This document shows positions 9,813-21,921 of a DNA stretch of 64,000 bases, one piece after another. The DNA lies in assembly GCF_020921035.1 (NCBI RefSeq), contig NC_063158.1, forward strand, positions 25,530,178 through 25,594,177. Reading direction: 5' to 3'. Source of the stretch: Rhodamnia argentea (taxonomy: Eukaryota > Streptophyta > Magnoliopsida > Myrtales > Myrtaceae). Position numbers and translations under genes: made by a program. The notes under the pieces were generated by a model, which was given only the letters and a program-made list of their open reading frames with translations, was not told the origin of the DNA and ran no database searches. Numbering within the stretch: the stretch's first letter is position 1; the number at the start of each line of letters is the position of its first letter.

Positions 9813-11911
9813 ATGTCTGCTTCGAAGCTTCAAGCTCTCTGGAACCATCCGGCCGGTCCCAAAACCAGTGAGTCGACTCGTTCCCACCGCCCGGAACCAC
9901 CGCTCTCTGTTTTGACCATTCGTGCCGTTTGTGGCGTTTCGGCCGTCTGATTCCCGTTGTGTTTTATCTTTGGTCTGCGATTCTATCGAGACCCATGATT
10001 CCTTGTCGTGTTTCTGCTTTAGCTCGCATTCGTCTGCGATGATTTAGTTCATTTGCGCTTGTTTTACACGTGCTTTCACTGAGGAGAAATGATAATAAAT
10101 TAATTTAACTAGGGCTAGAGTGGATAGATGCAAAATTCGTCAATTGGGTAGATGCAGTTCGGCTAAAGTTTTGGTTTTGTAGTTCTGAAGGTTGAATTCG
10201 ACTCTGTCTAGAAACGTTGAATAACATCTGTTGAGGTGTTTTCAGCCTCACTGAGGGAGATGAATATGAATTTCATACATTCGAATTTGATTAGAATTGT
10301 TAGAGACGGTTAGGTTGAGTTGTTCCTTCGCCTGTTGATTGTAATTGGTTGTGTTGTGCTGCGTCTTTGGTGCAAAGAGACTTCTGTTCATCACCCTGTC
10401 AATGCAGTTCACTTCTGGGCGCCGACGTTTAAATGGGGCATCAGCATAGCCAACATTGCTGACTTTTCTAAACCACCAGAGAAGCTCTCTTATCCTCAGC
10501 AGATTGGTATGTATTTGAAATTTTTTTACATGTACACAATTGCTCATGTCTTATCCTTATAAGTGGCTTTCCAATTGTTGGTATCATTTTATGATCCACA
10601 TAGAAAATTGTAGGCTTTGTCTCATGTGGTTGCCGCATTGTGTGCAGCGGTCACTGCCACTGGCATTATCTGGTCACGCTACAGCACGGTGATTACTCCT
10701 GTAAGTATCTGCAGAAAATCAATTGCCTTTGCTGGATATGCTGACTGTATGCTGTATAACATTGGCAATTGAGATCGACAATTTGGATCATGTTCTTGTC
10801 CTCGAGAATGAAAATGAAGCTGTGTATTCCGTGTTCGTTTGTATCCACGACAATGAGGATGAGGATAGATAGTATTACATGGATAAGTCTCTTAACATAA
10901 ATGGCACTGTTAAGGTTAAGATGATTGAAGCTATCTTTCATTACTTTGAGTTGGGTGTCTCATATTCAAGCTCTCAAACACTGATCACAGAATGAGAAGC
11001 CCTTGCTGGCTCGCAGAGATTGTTGTTGCTTCCCTTTGTTTCTGTCAGCTCTAAATGTTGTTGTCATTTTCTTTGGAGGAAAAATGGCCACGGTACTGAA
11101 CAGTGTTTTTCCTACTAAATTACAGAAAAATTGGAATCTCTTCAGTGTAAATGTTGCTATGGCTGGGACCGGCCTCTATCAATTAGGGCGCAAAATTCGG
11201 TAAGTTTAGTTCTTTCTTTAATGTAGAAGTAGGTCGAAAGTTCTGATATAAGTTAGTTTTTGTGACCGTCTCATCATTTTTAGGTGTAGAACCATTGAGT
11301 ATGCCAAATTTCCTGGTAATGTTTTTCGTCTATCGATTCGGAATAAGGAATAATATAACAAATAATCAACTATATAATTAGCAAATGAAATCAGTAACTT
11401 TCTATACATTGAGGTGGATCCTTTCCCGGTCTATCACTGGATACATGGTGTTAAGGCCTCGTCTGTTTACTGATGTGGAAGCCTATGCAGCCATCCTTCT
11501 AAAATTTCCGATATATATGCCAATTAGAGGGAAAAAATGTGTAGACATTTGTCATAATGTCGTTGCGGCTCTATTTCTACTTCTCAGCTCTCCCACATAT
11601 ACAAACTAGCTTGATAGTCTTCTGCTATCTATACTTCAATTAATCACTTGAGGTTTCTTCAATCTAGATAGATTGTCATGAGAAGATGTAAAAACAACCC
11701 GGCCATGTCAGTAAACCCTCAAAAGCTTAGTGGTCTAGTTCTTACGCCGAATCATACTTCCAGTAATGATCGTTGAATTGCTTCACTCCTGGGCATTCCA
11801 CCCATCTGCTTTGTGGTTCAGGCATAAAAAACTTCTCCTGAGCTTCTTATGTCCTTGTTTTCCAGGCATGACTACCTCTCGGATGCGGAACCAGCCGTTG
11901 CCAAAGAATGA
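9813..11911 (+). CDS. MPC4: Mitochondrial pyruvate carrier, plant MPC2/MPC4-type subunit
   Basis: Five exons: 9813-9867, 10408-10506, 10648-10700, 11126-11199 and 11866-11911. All junctions are GT..AG and the total is 327 nt, giving 108 residues, the usual length of plant MPC2-type subunits. The protein starts MSASKLQALWNHPAGPK. It continues with HFWAPTFKWGISIANIADF, the matrix-side helix and first membrane segment of the family, then WSRYSTVITPKNWN and NVAMAGTGLYQL (later membrane segments), and ends in a short acidic tail. MPC subunits pair in the mitochondrial inner membrane and import pyruvate. It most resembles Arabidopsis AT4G22310/AT4G05590 as I remember them, rather than MPC1. A CACGTGG motif lies upstream. 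The last intron (666 nt) is the longest. Confidence 0.93.
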
Positions 11912-12704
11912 TGATGAAAAACATGTCGAACGGGCCAGTGCTCGGAAGACCCTCTCATTTCTTCCTCTCTTTTGCAAGATCATCTCCACCTTGATGCCTT
12001 TGCCTTTCTGTTTCTGTGGTTTTGAGTTCTGCCATGTCTCTCATTCTCACTGCACTTATCATTCATAAAAAGTTTGGCATGACGGAATACCGGTGGATCC
12101 CTCTTTGATTAGTGAAATCTGTTCTTCTTACTATAAATTTCATATGTTAAGAACCGATCGGTTCCTATTCGTGACATCCAGTGACTTAGTGAGAACAATC
12201 CGATTACGCTCATTACGCATCCCAGATTTCGTGGTCTCTTTATTTTCTTTCCGGTGCATTGACTGAAGTAAATAGCGGTTGACGAAATGATGTGCCACGG
12301 TACAGATCGACGTACTGATATGTACATCGCCACAGAGTTCACATGTCGAGAGTCGAAAGCCTTTGTTGATGCATTGCACAGCTCAATCTTTGGAAAGGTC
12401 ATCTCAGTCTGTGTGTGAATCTTCTTCTTGGTTTCATGTCATTCTGGTGTGATGAAACAAAAGCCCTTTTTTGCGAAATTAATTCTTATGACTCCTCTAA
12501 TTATAAATTAATCAGATTTCCAAAACACGTGTTCAGAGATTTGAGAGTTCATGGACTACGTAAGGCGAGGCCCAAGCCCAAGCCGAGGATGGTCTTATGT
12601 CAGGAACGGCGTGAGATGAACGGCTACGATCTCTCCTGCCTCGGACATAAAAACCCATTTGCTAGGGTTTATGAAATGGTCATATCTTCGTCTTCTTCTC
12701 GCTC

Positions 12705-12735
<31 letters not shown>

Positions 12736-14430
12736 CATTTTGCTTTCTTCTCTGGTTTTGCTTGCTCCCTTCAGCTCTGGTCCATCTGAGATCCGAGGCT
12801 ACATGTACCGAGATGAGGGCGTGCGATCGATTCGACCAGTGCCCTCGATCTTGAATCTGCCAAAGCGGCTGTAGCAACATCCAACGCCTCAGAAGTTAAC
12901 TGGCCGGTTATTGTCAAACCTCCGTCGACAAATCTGCTTACCGAACTTCTTACATTCCTTCCGAGTTCCCGAAGTTTTAACGTCAAAATCCAAATTTTTC
13001 TTCTGCAAAAAGAATTCCTTTCTTGTTTATGTAATTAGAGAAGGGGGAGAAGAGGAAAAGGGCATGCGATTTAGCCTTTTTTAAGAGGCCCTTCTCTTAC
13101 ATCGAATCTGCATTTTTGTTCGGGTCACCTTCCAAGCGAAGCTGCTTCAAATTCCCCAGCAGTTTTTGTGTCTATCGGTGGCTATAAATCATTCGAAATC
13201 CATCTGCTTTCGCTCTTTCCCATTTTGCCGAGCTCGACCACCCGATTCCTTTGAAAGGCACTAGCTTTTCGAGCGGTTTCAGTTCTGGACCGAACTTTCT
13301 TGTCCGAAATCGCGGACAAAAAACAAGAATCTCGGTGAATTCGTGCCAGGAATGGTTTAATTTAGTTGACAAATGCCTCCTGTTTCTGCTGTTTTGGGAA
13401 CTAAATTGTCGAAACCCCACGAAGTTTAAAGTACAAACCCAACAATGCTAGCGAAAAAGTCCGAAAATTTATCATTGAAGTGAGATTAAATTTTACAATT
13501 TTTAAAAAGTGCAGTTAAATTTTCAAATTTATAAAAAAGTTAAATTTTTTTCGGTGGTTGTAATTTTTGAAAATTTAGAATGGTAAATTTTAAGATTTGA
13601 TTGTATTTTTAGAAAGTTGTAAGATTTTATTGCATTTTTGTGGTATATTTTATGATTTTAATGTATATTTTAAAAGTTTTGAGACTTAATAATTGCACTT
13701 ATCCCTTATTTTTATTTTGAAAAAATGTTTTCCAATACTGGGTTAAACAGCCAAGATTATCTGACCAACCAAAAAAAATAGCCACGATTAGGAACTTGGG
13801 AAGCGAATAAGAAAAAATAAAATTCAGGGTACGGAGGAAGTACCGGAAGTCGTGCTCTGACTGGTCATTGGACTAAGATTTTGAGCATGAAATGGAAAAT
13901 AATCTGATTAAAATTTCCAATCAGGACCCTGCACTTGATCTAATTTACAGTTTCTACCCTTTGTCCGTAGCAATGTGTTAACATTATGCATAGCAACACA
14001 TGATCCTGATGAATATACATATATGTGCACAAAAAACAGAGACTCCCTCCTTCCCCTTAGCAAAAGAAATCGGATCCCGTCGGTGCAGAGGGTCGACCAT
14101 CTATGTTTCAAGGGTCCGAGATTGGCTTCTTGAAATAGAGCATGTCGACCCGTCGGCGCGAAGGTTCAAATTATGGACATAGGGCGTCGACTCCGCTTGC
14201 TTAGGGTTCCAATTATAGTTCTTGAAACAGCAAAGGTCCAACCTCCCTGCAACATGATCAAGCTCCAACTTCTGACCGAGAGCTCGGAGGAGATCTTGAA
14301 GGAGTCGGTGAAGAATCTCGCTATATACAGAGATTGTCCATGGAAATCTCCCTATAGAAAAAAATCCTATAAATGGAGAGAAACTTCAATCATCTGAAGA
14401 AGCAAGCCTTAACTGATGCCACGGCTCGAA
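11912..14430. other. Intergenic, with an orphan promoter-like segment at about 12640-12800
   Basis: No gene could be assembled. At 12645-12735 there is 'acataaaaaccc', a telo-box (tagggttt, 12663-12670) and a (CT)n run at about 12706-12729, a mix typical of promoters of ribosomal-protein or translation genes. An 'ctcccttcag' acceptor-like site near 12775 follows. The sequence after it has ORFs on both strands, but I recognise no protein. 13480-13730 is low-complexity AT-rich DNA. 14000-14400 holds only short unrecognised ORFs. Confidence 0.4.
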
Positions 14431-15599
14431 CTAGAGATGCAAGCTGGTGTCGTGGCCGTCGAAATCCGCGGTTAAGTTCCCAGTCATTCTCGACCTAGTC
14501 TTTCTGGCGAAATCCTCGCGACAAAAACAGTCATTTATTACTCTAGAGGCCTCGAATCCGATGAGATGTTTTGCAACTGGACCGTCCCGAGATATGACTT
14601 TGCCGTCTGCGCTCGGAACCCTATTGGTGGTCCGCTTGTAGGAGCTGAACCACTTGTTCTGCATGTAGCCATTTTTCCTCCATGGAGGCACTAGCAAGTC
14701 CCTCTTCTTCAAGGACTGCCTTATCGCCGTGCTCATTATCCTCACCACTTGCTTCAACTCCTCGGGCCGGCCAATGAATATCGGAGGAAATAATCTGAGC
14801 AATGAAGCCATGCCATCGGTCCGGCGAGCGATTTCGAATTCTCCTGCTAGGGACACCTCAATGATGTAGCGAGTATCGTCTACATTGATGTCTATGTATT
14901 GGTAATCTCCGGCCGGTAATCGCCCAGTCTTCTCCCATCTAGATTTGCAGAGACCTGGTGTATATCGATGTAGGAATTAGACACCAACATTAAACGATGT
15001 CCTATGGTGCGTATGGTGTTGTCGTTCAAATGCTCCGTAATCTATTGTTTATAGCTACTCCAACAAATTATTACTCTACTACTTCAGATTAATAAAGCAA
15101 TGGAGTTGATCAAATCAACAACAAGAAAACATAATTAATTTGTTTAAGAAATATACTAACCGGCGTCAATGCCTCTCTCGCGAAGACGAGCCATTAACCG
15201 TCGCTTAAAATCATGCGACGGCATATCCACATGATCCCTCCCGATGAACTCGCAAGCAAGCTCAACTTCGGCTCCAATCCTCGCCTTCACTTCGTCACCA
15301 TTGTAATCCGTCGCGAGAATCTCCTCCAACGTCTCCCTGGCCGGCGACTCATCGGAATCGGACAGACAATCATCGAAATTATTGCCCTCACACTCCTCCT
15401 TCATCAACTTCTCATCATCACAATCCTCTTCAGCTTCGACCTTTCCTTCTCTCTCCATGAACGACATCACCAGATCAGAGAGATCGGCGAAGCTCTCCGA
15501 TGACGGCGAGTGCTCACTCCCGCTGCTCTCGCAGAGGCGAGCCGCCTCGTCGAAAGCGGCAGCTACTCTCTTGAACTTGATGGGCGATACTTTGGCCAT
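14431..15599 (-). CDS. DUF506 (PDDEXK-like) family protein
   Basis: Two exons on the minus strand: 15599-15161 and 14954-14431, joined by a GT..AG intron. Total 963 nt, 320 residues. The N-terminal half is acidic and serine-rich (residues about 20-100, with a D/E-rich stretch). The conserved part follows: SHDFKRRLMARLRERGIDAG, CKSRWEKTGRLPAGDYQYID, EFEIARRTDGMASLL, a region like FIGRPEELKQVVRIM, and PPWRKNGYMQNKWFSSYKR. These blocks in this order are typical of plant DUF506 (Pfam PF04720), a PDDEXK-like group with no settled biochemical role; some members respond to stress or phosphate status. A TATA box lies 120-130 bp upstream. The gene appears intact. Confidence 0.92.
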
Positions 15600-15721
15600 A
15601 CTTTTCGATCGGAAATAGGGATGTGCTTGGTTGTCGATATCGCTTCACTGTTGCCGGTGCTCTTTTTGAGAGAGAGTGATTGAGAATGAAAAAGATGAAG
15701 TGAGATTAACATTCCCAGCTG

Positions 15722-15728
15722 TTATATA
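15722..15728 (-). promoter_or_regulatory. TATA box of the DUF506 gene
   Basis: On the minus strand this reads TATATAA, 123 bp before the ATG at 15599. The interval is pyrimidine-rich leader (ctctctcaaaaag on the minus strand). Confidence 0.65.
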
Positions 15729-16199
15729 GAAGATTAGCTTGTGAAGCGGCTTCTGGTAGATTTGGAAGGTCGTGAATTTTATTTTATGTTTTTGGATGAA
15801 GAAGAAAAGACAAATTAACGATAGTTCTTTGCATAAGAAATGGAAGAGATAGATGTATGTAGTTGTGATTGAGGTGAGATTCAGATGTATCTACTCGTGT
15901 TCACGTCCACGTACATTCATGGTTTGGTTTGTCAAGAATGAACCGGGTCGAGCTGCGGCTAATCGTCATGTGCCTTTTCATTTCAATTATGTAGCTCAAA
16001 TCAATCAAAAGTTGACTGGTAGGTCCTCACTCCAATCACGATGCGGGAACATCGAATTCTATTGAAGGGAATTAACTCACAATCCCTGTTCAAATCTCAT
16101 CAATCAACTAGAGCAAAGGGGAGATTTCAGCCATAAGATGATCCTACGGTCCAACGAAGACAGGGCGTTCATGATGAAGTCGGTAAAAATTGAAGAGTA

Positions 16200-17520
16200 A
16201 AGGCTAATTCAATAGGGTCATCACTAAGGGTTGTTTCTTAATTTGAGTAGAGTTCCCAGTTTAAGTAGGTTTCCTAGTCTAAGTAGGCTTCTCAAGTTAG
16301 TCCGTCTATCAATAGGATGTGTATTCTTAATTGCAAACATTCACAATTGAATTTGAAAAATACATGAGAACTCTTCTCAGGTGAGTGATTCTTTCGGTTC
16401 TTTATTCATGTTAGAAAGCCTCAATTCTGCTGTGGTGAACTTAAATTAACTCTTCTATCCTATTGTTTTGTCCCCTCAAATACACCAAACACTTTCATTC
16501 ATCGGCAACTTCTCTCAAACTCACCATGTATCAAGTTGATATCAAAGCTTCTAGGTGGAACATGTTTTGGGCGAACCCTTCTATTCTCCATTTCATACTT
16601 CCATTCTAGATGTGACCCTAGCTGTTCAAATTATCCATTTAAAAGAAGAAGAGGGGGGGCGCTCGATGCGACCGCGAAACTAGAATGGAAACATATGAAT
16701 TTGAAGGTAGTCCCAATCGAGATGAATTTCTCGAATGGTTGTATGTTATTGAACAAGACTTTGACTTCAAGTCATACTCGAATGAAAATTAGAGCATTGT
16801 TTGATTTTAAATTTAAGAAATATGATTCACTTTGGTTGGAAAACTCGACAAACTACCAGAATCAAGATTACAAGAAAAAGAGGTAGGGTCACAAGTCTAG
16901 GAAAAAGATAAAAGAAGCTTAAGACGAAGAGGTATTTGCCTAGCGGCTATGAGCCCGACTTGTTTCTGAAGTTGAACTCTCTCCATTAACATGGGATGAG
17001 AGCATCGAGGAGAGTACAAGGGAGTTCGAGCAACTCCTTATGAGGTGTGATGTACATTGTACCAGAGATGCAAGAGAGTACCATTACTTGCCTCCTCTTA
17101 GGATTGAACAATGTGCTTTAAGTGTAGGCATTTGCCAGTTAGATTGTCCTAATCGAAGTCTTATAACCCACACGAAATTGAGAAAATTGATTCAGAATTC
17201 CAAGAGGCTAAGTAAGGATCAAACCGAGTTGGGTTCGGAGCCGAGAGCAAGATGACATCGTGGACCAAGCTGATGAAGATGAGATGCTGATCATGGGGAG
17301 GGCACACCATAGATGCCCCAAATATGCAAGAGCAAAGGAAAAACACCTTTCAAATTCATTTTACAGTTAATAGGAGCTTGTGTAAGCTGATCACGGATGG
17401 TGGGAGCTGCACCAATGTGGCCTCCGCAACTTTGCTAGAGAAGTTAAAGCTATCTACTCTAAGCATCCTTAATTGTACAGGCTTCAATGAGTTAGGAAGG
17501 GAAGTGATCTCCAGGTAACC
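16200..17520 (+). mobile_element. Ty3/gypsy retrotransposon remnant (LTR end, PBS, gag, protease)
   Basis: LTR-like sequence near 16240-16500 leads to a primer-binding-site-like 'ttgatatcaaagct' (about 16533), a degenerate form of the Met-tRNA site TGGTATCAGAGC. From about 16683 a broken gag reads EFEGSPNRDEFLEWLYVIEQ in one frame, then shifts to FDFKFKKYDSLWLENS. Stops and shifts continue through 17000. At 17324-17500 a retropepsin domain is visible: SLCKLITDGGSCTNVAS, with D-G-G in place of the catalytic D-S/T-G, as in many plant gypsy elements. Reverse transcriptase and integrase are absent. An old, truncated, non-functional copy. Confidence 0.8.
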
Positions 17521-17560
17521 ACGGAAGCCCTTTTATTGTTTTCAATCGGTTAAAGTTGTT

Positions 17561-17670
17561 GAGGCTAATAATACAACCTAACATGGGTTGAATAGGTCGA
17601 TTTACGAAAATTGACGAGGCTAATAATACAACCTAACATGGGTTGAATAGGTCGATTTACGAAAATTGAC
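17561..17670. repeat. Perfect 55-bp tandem duplication
   Basis: Copy 1 is 17561-17615 and copy 2 is 17616-17670. Both begin gaggctaataatacaacc and end cgaaaattgac, with no mismatch, followed by 'gagg', a partial third start. Perfect identity among decayed retroelement DNA points to a very recent slippage event or an assembly artefact. Confidence 0.95.
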
Positions 17671-17989
17671 GAGGAATAACTCAAGTTAATTTTGATAGAT
17701 GCAATAACAAATTAATAATATCATATGCAATATGCTACTGTCAAATAAATCACGAAACAAGTAAGGAGCCAAAAGATGATGCATGTAGATGTTTATAGTG
17801 ATTCGGCTTAGATCAAGACTAAGTGTACTCTCCTAGACTAATAAACACCAATAGGCTAGAATCTACAAGTAATCTTGTGAGTGGTTATGATAAAGCACGT
17901 GCCGCTCCTATCCAAAGCTGATAAACCCCATTACCAATAAACAAGCATTGCTCTCACACATATTACAACGAGTAATATCGACTCTCAAC

Positions 17990-18850
17990 GGAGTGATTAC
18001 GCATACCACGAGAGAAAGAGAGAGAGTACATTAGAAATAATAAACCTTTCTCTTCTTTTTTTTTTTTTAATCAACTAACAAACCTTCTTTGATTAGGTAC
18101 TTAAAAGAGACACTTGCTAACAAAATCCTATTTTAAATAATGGTTCACATGGAAGAAGCAAATATTGCAGCAATTTTTACGATTTTTTTTTTATCCTCGG
18201 AAATTTCCTCAAAATCTAAAGATTGCTACCAACTTTATATATTCCTCGCAATTGTCATTTTAAGTCTTCAAAAACCTATGCATTTGTCAGGGGTGTTCGG
18301 AGTGGATGAAATATATGTCCTATCCTGGAACTACCTTATAGATATGGTTCCTAGTTTTCGGAACCTGGAACCGTCCTATAGGATCTTAGAATTAAGTGTT
18401 AAATCCTAGTAAAAAATGGGTTGGGATATGTCGAGATCCTGCTGATTTTTACATTTTTTTTGTGTCTGGTTCTATCCTATTATACAAGACATGATATGTG
18501 TACATGTTGCGAAATCCTACTCCCTCCTTATGACTTCCCACCCCACTCCTTCCTGAAGGTGAGGATTCGAACTCCCTACCTTCATCTTTCCAAATAAGAA
18601 GAATGGCCACTGGGGCAACCTTCGGTGATTTCTACATTGATGTTCTAGTAGTTTGCAACATATCGCAATCTCCATCGTATATAAGTTACATGTTGATTTC
18701 AAAAGTTACTAATTAAAATTCTTTTCTTACCATACAAGCGTGGTCTAGGATGAAAGTCTCATTCTTTCGAGATGATTACCAAAATAATCCTAAATCTATT
18801 ATAATTGTGCCAATTTAGTTCTAAATCTTCTTTGTCAAGTTAGTTCTAAA
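17990..18850. repeat. Dispersed repeat, copy 1 (paralogous to 23820-24390)
   Basis: Starts in a GA-rich run. 'attaggtacttaaaagag', 'gcaaatattgcagcaat' and 'taaagattgctaccaacttt' recur in order near 23930-24065, as do 'gtgttcggagtggatg' and the 'gtcctatcctggaactacc' block. A third partial copy of its right part lies at about 24735-24840. No gene content. It is interrupted by the SINE at 18455-18625 and followed by a foldback-family fragment at about 18776-18860. Confidence 0.75.
18455..18625 (-). mobile_element. SINE-like insertion with target-site duplication
   Basis: On the minus strand the element begins ccgaaggttgccccagtggc (A-box-like), carries agttcgaatcc (pol III B box, about 18543-18553) and ends in an A run (poly-T at about 18455-18461 on the plus strand). 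Direct repeats flank it: tgatttttacat (18443-18454) and tgatttctacat (18626-18637), 11 of 12 matching. The paralogous repeat copy near 24270-24290 reads straight through ('gctaatttctacatgg') with no insertion, so it acts as an empty site. About 171 bp, a normal plant SINE size. Confidence 0.8.
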
Positions 18851-19220
18851 GTTAATCAAATCCAAACATTACCACTAATATATGAAGGTAATTTCCTTTC
18901 TCCAACCTCAACTCAGTTCGAAAAAGACCCGGTCGGCAAAGGGATTGCAGGTAGATTATCAACTAATGCCACTTATCAACAACTGCTTCTCATGGAAACA
19001 AGAACAAGAGACAATAAATATGTCATTTTGAATTGTCTTGATGCTTCCGATAAAAAAACAAAAATCGTCTTGATGCTCGGTGGGTGTTTCCTGCAGAAAA
19101 CTGCGTATGGTACCATTCTTGGGTCTGCTCGGACTTCACAGCAAATTAAAAATCAGTCGTAGCTTCAAAAATGGGAAAGACACTGACCATGCACAAGCAG
19201 GGGTAAAGGTGTCATTGCGG
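18851..19220 (+). repeat. Upstream region of the PEARLI-4-like gene, duplicated at 27717-28096
   Basis: Begins gttaatcaaatccaaacatt and ends near 'aggggtaaaggtgtcatt'. The downstream copy keeps 'gtagattatcaactaatgcc', 'gcttctcatggaa' and 'ggtgggtgtttcctgcagaa' in order. It probably contains the promoter of the gene at 19868. A GT donor-like site near 19382 ('aagctgggtaaag') suggests a non-coding first exon, but that is not certain. Confidence 0.7.
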
Positions 19221-19867
19221 TTCGTAGTACTACCAAGACAGTATCTCACTATCTCCTCTCCTCTCTTCTTCGTTTCAGAAAAGCTTCAGAGAGCAAGGAA
19301 CAAAGCTGGAATACAGACCCAGAAAGTTCTCAACCATGTTCAACCCCAGAGCCTCGAGATAAGGCATTCCTTTCAAGCTGGGTAAAGTTTTGATGGTGGC
19401 TCTGCGATCTTCTATGTTCTTTCTCGGCTCTGCATCTCCTCATCATCATCGAGTCTTTGCATAAAGGTGCCATTTTTACTTGCATTTTTTGTTTATTTTC
19501 GACTTTTTCTTGGTGTTTTTAGGTATTTTTCCCGCATGTTTCAGACTAACTCCTTCCTCCCATTAGATTTGTGGGGATTGTTGTTTGTCTTGTCATTTTT
19601 ACTGCTTTTCACGTTCTGAACTTGAAAAATACTGGTGATTACCTTGCTAAAGTTTCAATCTTTCTCCTTAACCGATGGATGGGGTTTCTGTCTCTTACAT
19701 TTCAAAAGCCTGTTTTGCCCGAATACCTGTGGGGATTGGGACTTCATGGTAGGAGCTAGTTATGTCATCAGGCATTGAATTTTAGCATTATGCTGTAAGG
19801 GTTTATCTTGTTCTGAGATGGCATTTTCCTGCTAGGTCGCTGCTTGTCGTGTTAACTAAGTAGCATT

Positions 19868-21921
19868 ATGGAGAAGGGGAAGCAAGCAACGGGAAACGAT
19901 GTTTCGAGTGAGAAGGCAATGAAGATGACAACTCTCTGCCCATACCCTGTCGAGCCTAATACTGTGGGTGAAGGTTTGCCTTATGCTCCTGTAGATTGGC
20001 CAAATCCTGGCGATACTTGGCGTTGGTGGGTCGGCAGCAGGACCTATCGTTCTGGTATCTATCAAGACAGGTCCTTACGTCCTCCAATGTGTCTCTGTGC
20101 CCATGGCAGTAGATCTGTATTTAAGAGCAAGTCTTCGTTCAGAGGCTACATCTCTTCGCAGTTTCCGAATGCAGATGTTGAGGAGTTATTTGCTTCTTTT
20201 ATCTGGAATGTTCCCTCTACGAAACAGCGCCAGAGCGAAGGTGAGGATTAAGGCTTACATGGTTTTGGTTATGTCGTTACTATCCTGTCATTCAATTCGG
20301 AAGTCCAATGTTTCTGAACGTGGAAGATCTTTTTGATGGTCATAATGTTTGTATAAGCTCTAGTCTGCAATCACTTGGCTGTTCGTCTCTTTGGTGAGTT
20401 ATGGCTTTACCTTCGATTAAAAAGTAATGATTAGGAGATTTGATCTTTATGCAATAGAAGATCCTACAGAAAACAGGAAATTTAGACAGTCTAAAGGAGC
20501 TTGGAAAGCTCAGAAATGCCACGTATATCAGAACAACTTTTAGTAAATTTAATCACAAAGGATAAGGATGAGCCCTGCTTAGGGTTCACTATGCCTTCCG
20601 TAATCTAGGTAACTGCTAGTGCATAACAATAAGGCTTAGAAAATTTAAGGACTCGGTCGTTTGCCACTTTTGATGGACCCATTTGCTAATTCTCAGTGGT
20701 AATAGATCTTATTTATGTATTCTGGTTTAATGACTTTGTTATTGGAGAAGTGTATACCTGTTGCCATGAACGCATAAAGATTGTTGAGCCGAGACAAGCA
20801 AAATTTAAGATACCTTCAGCTTCTTGGTTGTCCCAGTTATTTTTGGGTCACTCTGATATGCAGATTTGCATCCAGATATCTTTGCACAGGTACCACCAGT
20901 TGAAAGTGCATCTAAGAGGATGAAAGAAGCCCCCTGTACTTCCAAGATGACGAAAAAAGTGAGACCAGCTATGTCGCAAGCCTTCCCTAGGCGCAGAATG
21001 CGACACAGTTACAAAACACCAGCTCAAGCCAACACTGGAAATGAGTTTGTAATTGACTCGTGTTCGCTAACGGATGATGCTTCAAGTAACGGAAGTGGAT
21101 ATTCAGAATATGGCTCTGAAACGCAAATTGACCTTGAGGAGTCTGCTTCTGACCAAAGTCTTGGGTCCAGATTCTATGCATCCAAGGATTTTGAGGCACA
21201 AGATGTTGATGACTGTTTAAAGTCCATGGAACATATTCTTTCTCAGCCAAATGTTGAAGCTCAGGTGTGGACTCCTTTCACTTACGTAGGTCCTGATATG
21301 GCAGAGGAAATGGCTACTCACCGCAAGAAGCTTTCTTCCATTCTAGCCCTGGATTTCTCATGCTTGCTATCCTCAGAGTGCCTGGAAGAGATTAGTTATT
21401 CAGTTGAGAAGCTCATGGCCGATCCCATCTTGACAGTCGATCAATTGCTGAAGTTGAAGTCGGTTGAAGAAATCCCCAAAGCACGCGAGGTTTTCCTGCG
21501 AACTAAGGCGATTGTGGAGCAGGCTACCAAATTTTTTGAAGATCTTCGGGCCAAGAAGGACAAGGTTTCTTCTCTTAAGAGGGAGTACAGTGAGCTGAAG
21601 AAGGAAGCAGGAGCACTGCAGTTTCAGATAGAATCCAAGTCACCTACTGTGCGAGAAATAGATGAACAAATTGCACAGCTTCAAGCTAGGAAAGCTGAAC
21701 TTGCTTGTGACATCAAGTCAAAGAATAAGGCAAAAGATCAGGTGGTTGCTGAGCAGAAGATCATGGCGAACTCTACATCAGCTGTCATGCGAGACATCCA
21801 GACTGCTGTTGCTGAAATCCCATTATGGGAAATGAAGAAGAAACACGCCGAAAAGCGAATGGCTGAGATTCTCGCCAGGTATGCGCCTCTCAAAGGTTTC
21901 TCCTTTGAGAAGTCCGGCTGA
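19868..21921 (+). CDS. PEARLI-4 / DUF7081-like coiled-coil protein
   Basis: Two exons, 19868-20240 and 20864-21921, joined phase 1 (GAAG/gtgagg..atatgcag/AT). Total 1431 nt, 476 residues. The next AG downstream (20890) would give an immediate frameshift, so the 20864 acceptor is preferred. The N-terminal domain has PYAPVDWPNPGDTWRWWVG (about 38-56) and SQFPNADVEELFASFIW (about 97-113). The middle is Ser/Asp-rich. The C-terminal half begins VWTPFTYVGPDMAEEMATH (about 262-280) and holds a long coiled coil rich in Lys and Glu (about 340-460). The architecture matches plant proteins annotated as phospholipase-like PEARLI 4 or DUF7081. No catalytic residues are evident and the function is unknown. 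Broken relatives lie at 26.5-27.6 kb. Confidence 0.85.

Noticed and set aside
12680..12880. Minus-strand ORF across the CT repeat
   Set aside because: Its Arg/Glu run comes from the microsatellite; no support for coding.
17559..17672. CRISPR-like direct repeats
   Set aside because: Two adjacent 55-bp copies with no spacers in a plant genome: a tandem duplication.
20889..20896. Alternative acceptor (ttgcacag) for exon 2 of the PEARLI-4-like gene
   Set aside because: Joined to the phase-1 donor at 20240 it shifts the frame to an early stop, while the acceptor at 20863 keeps the frame.
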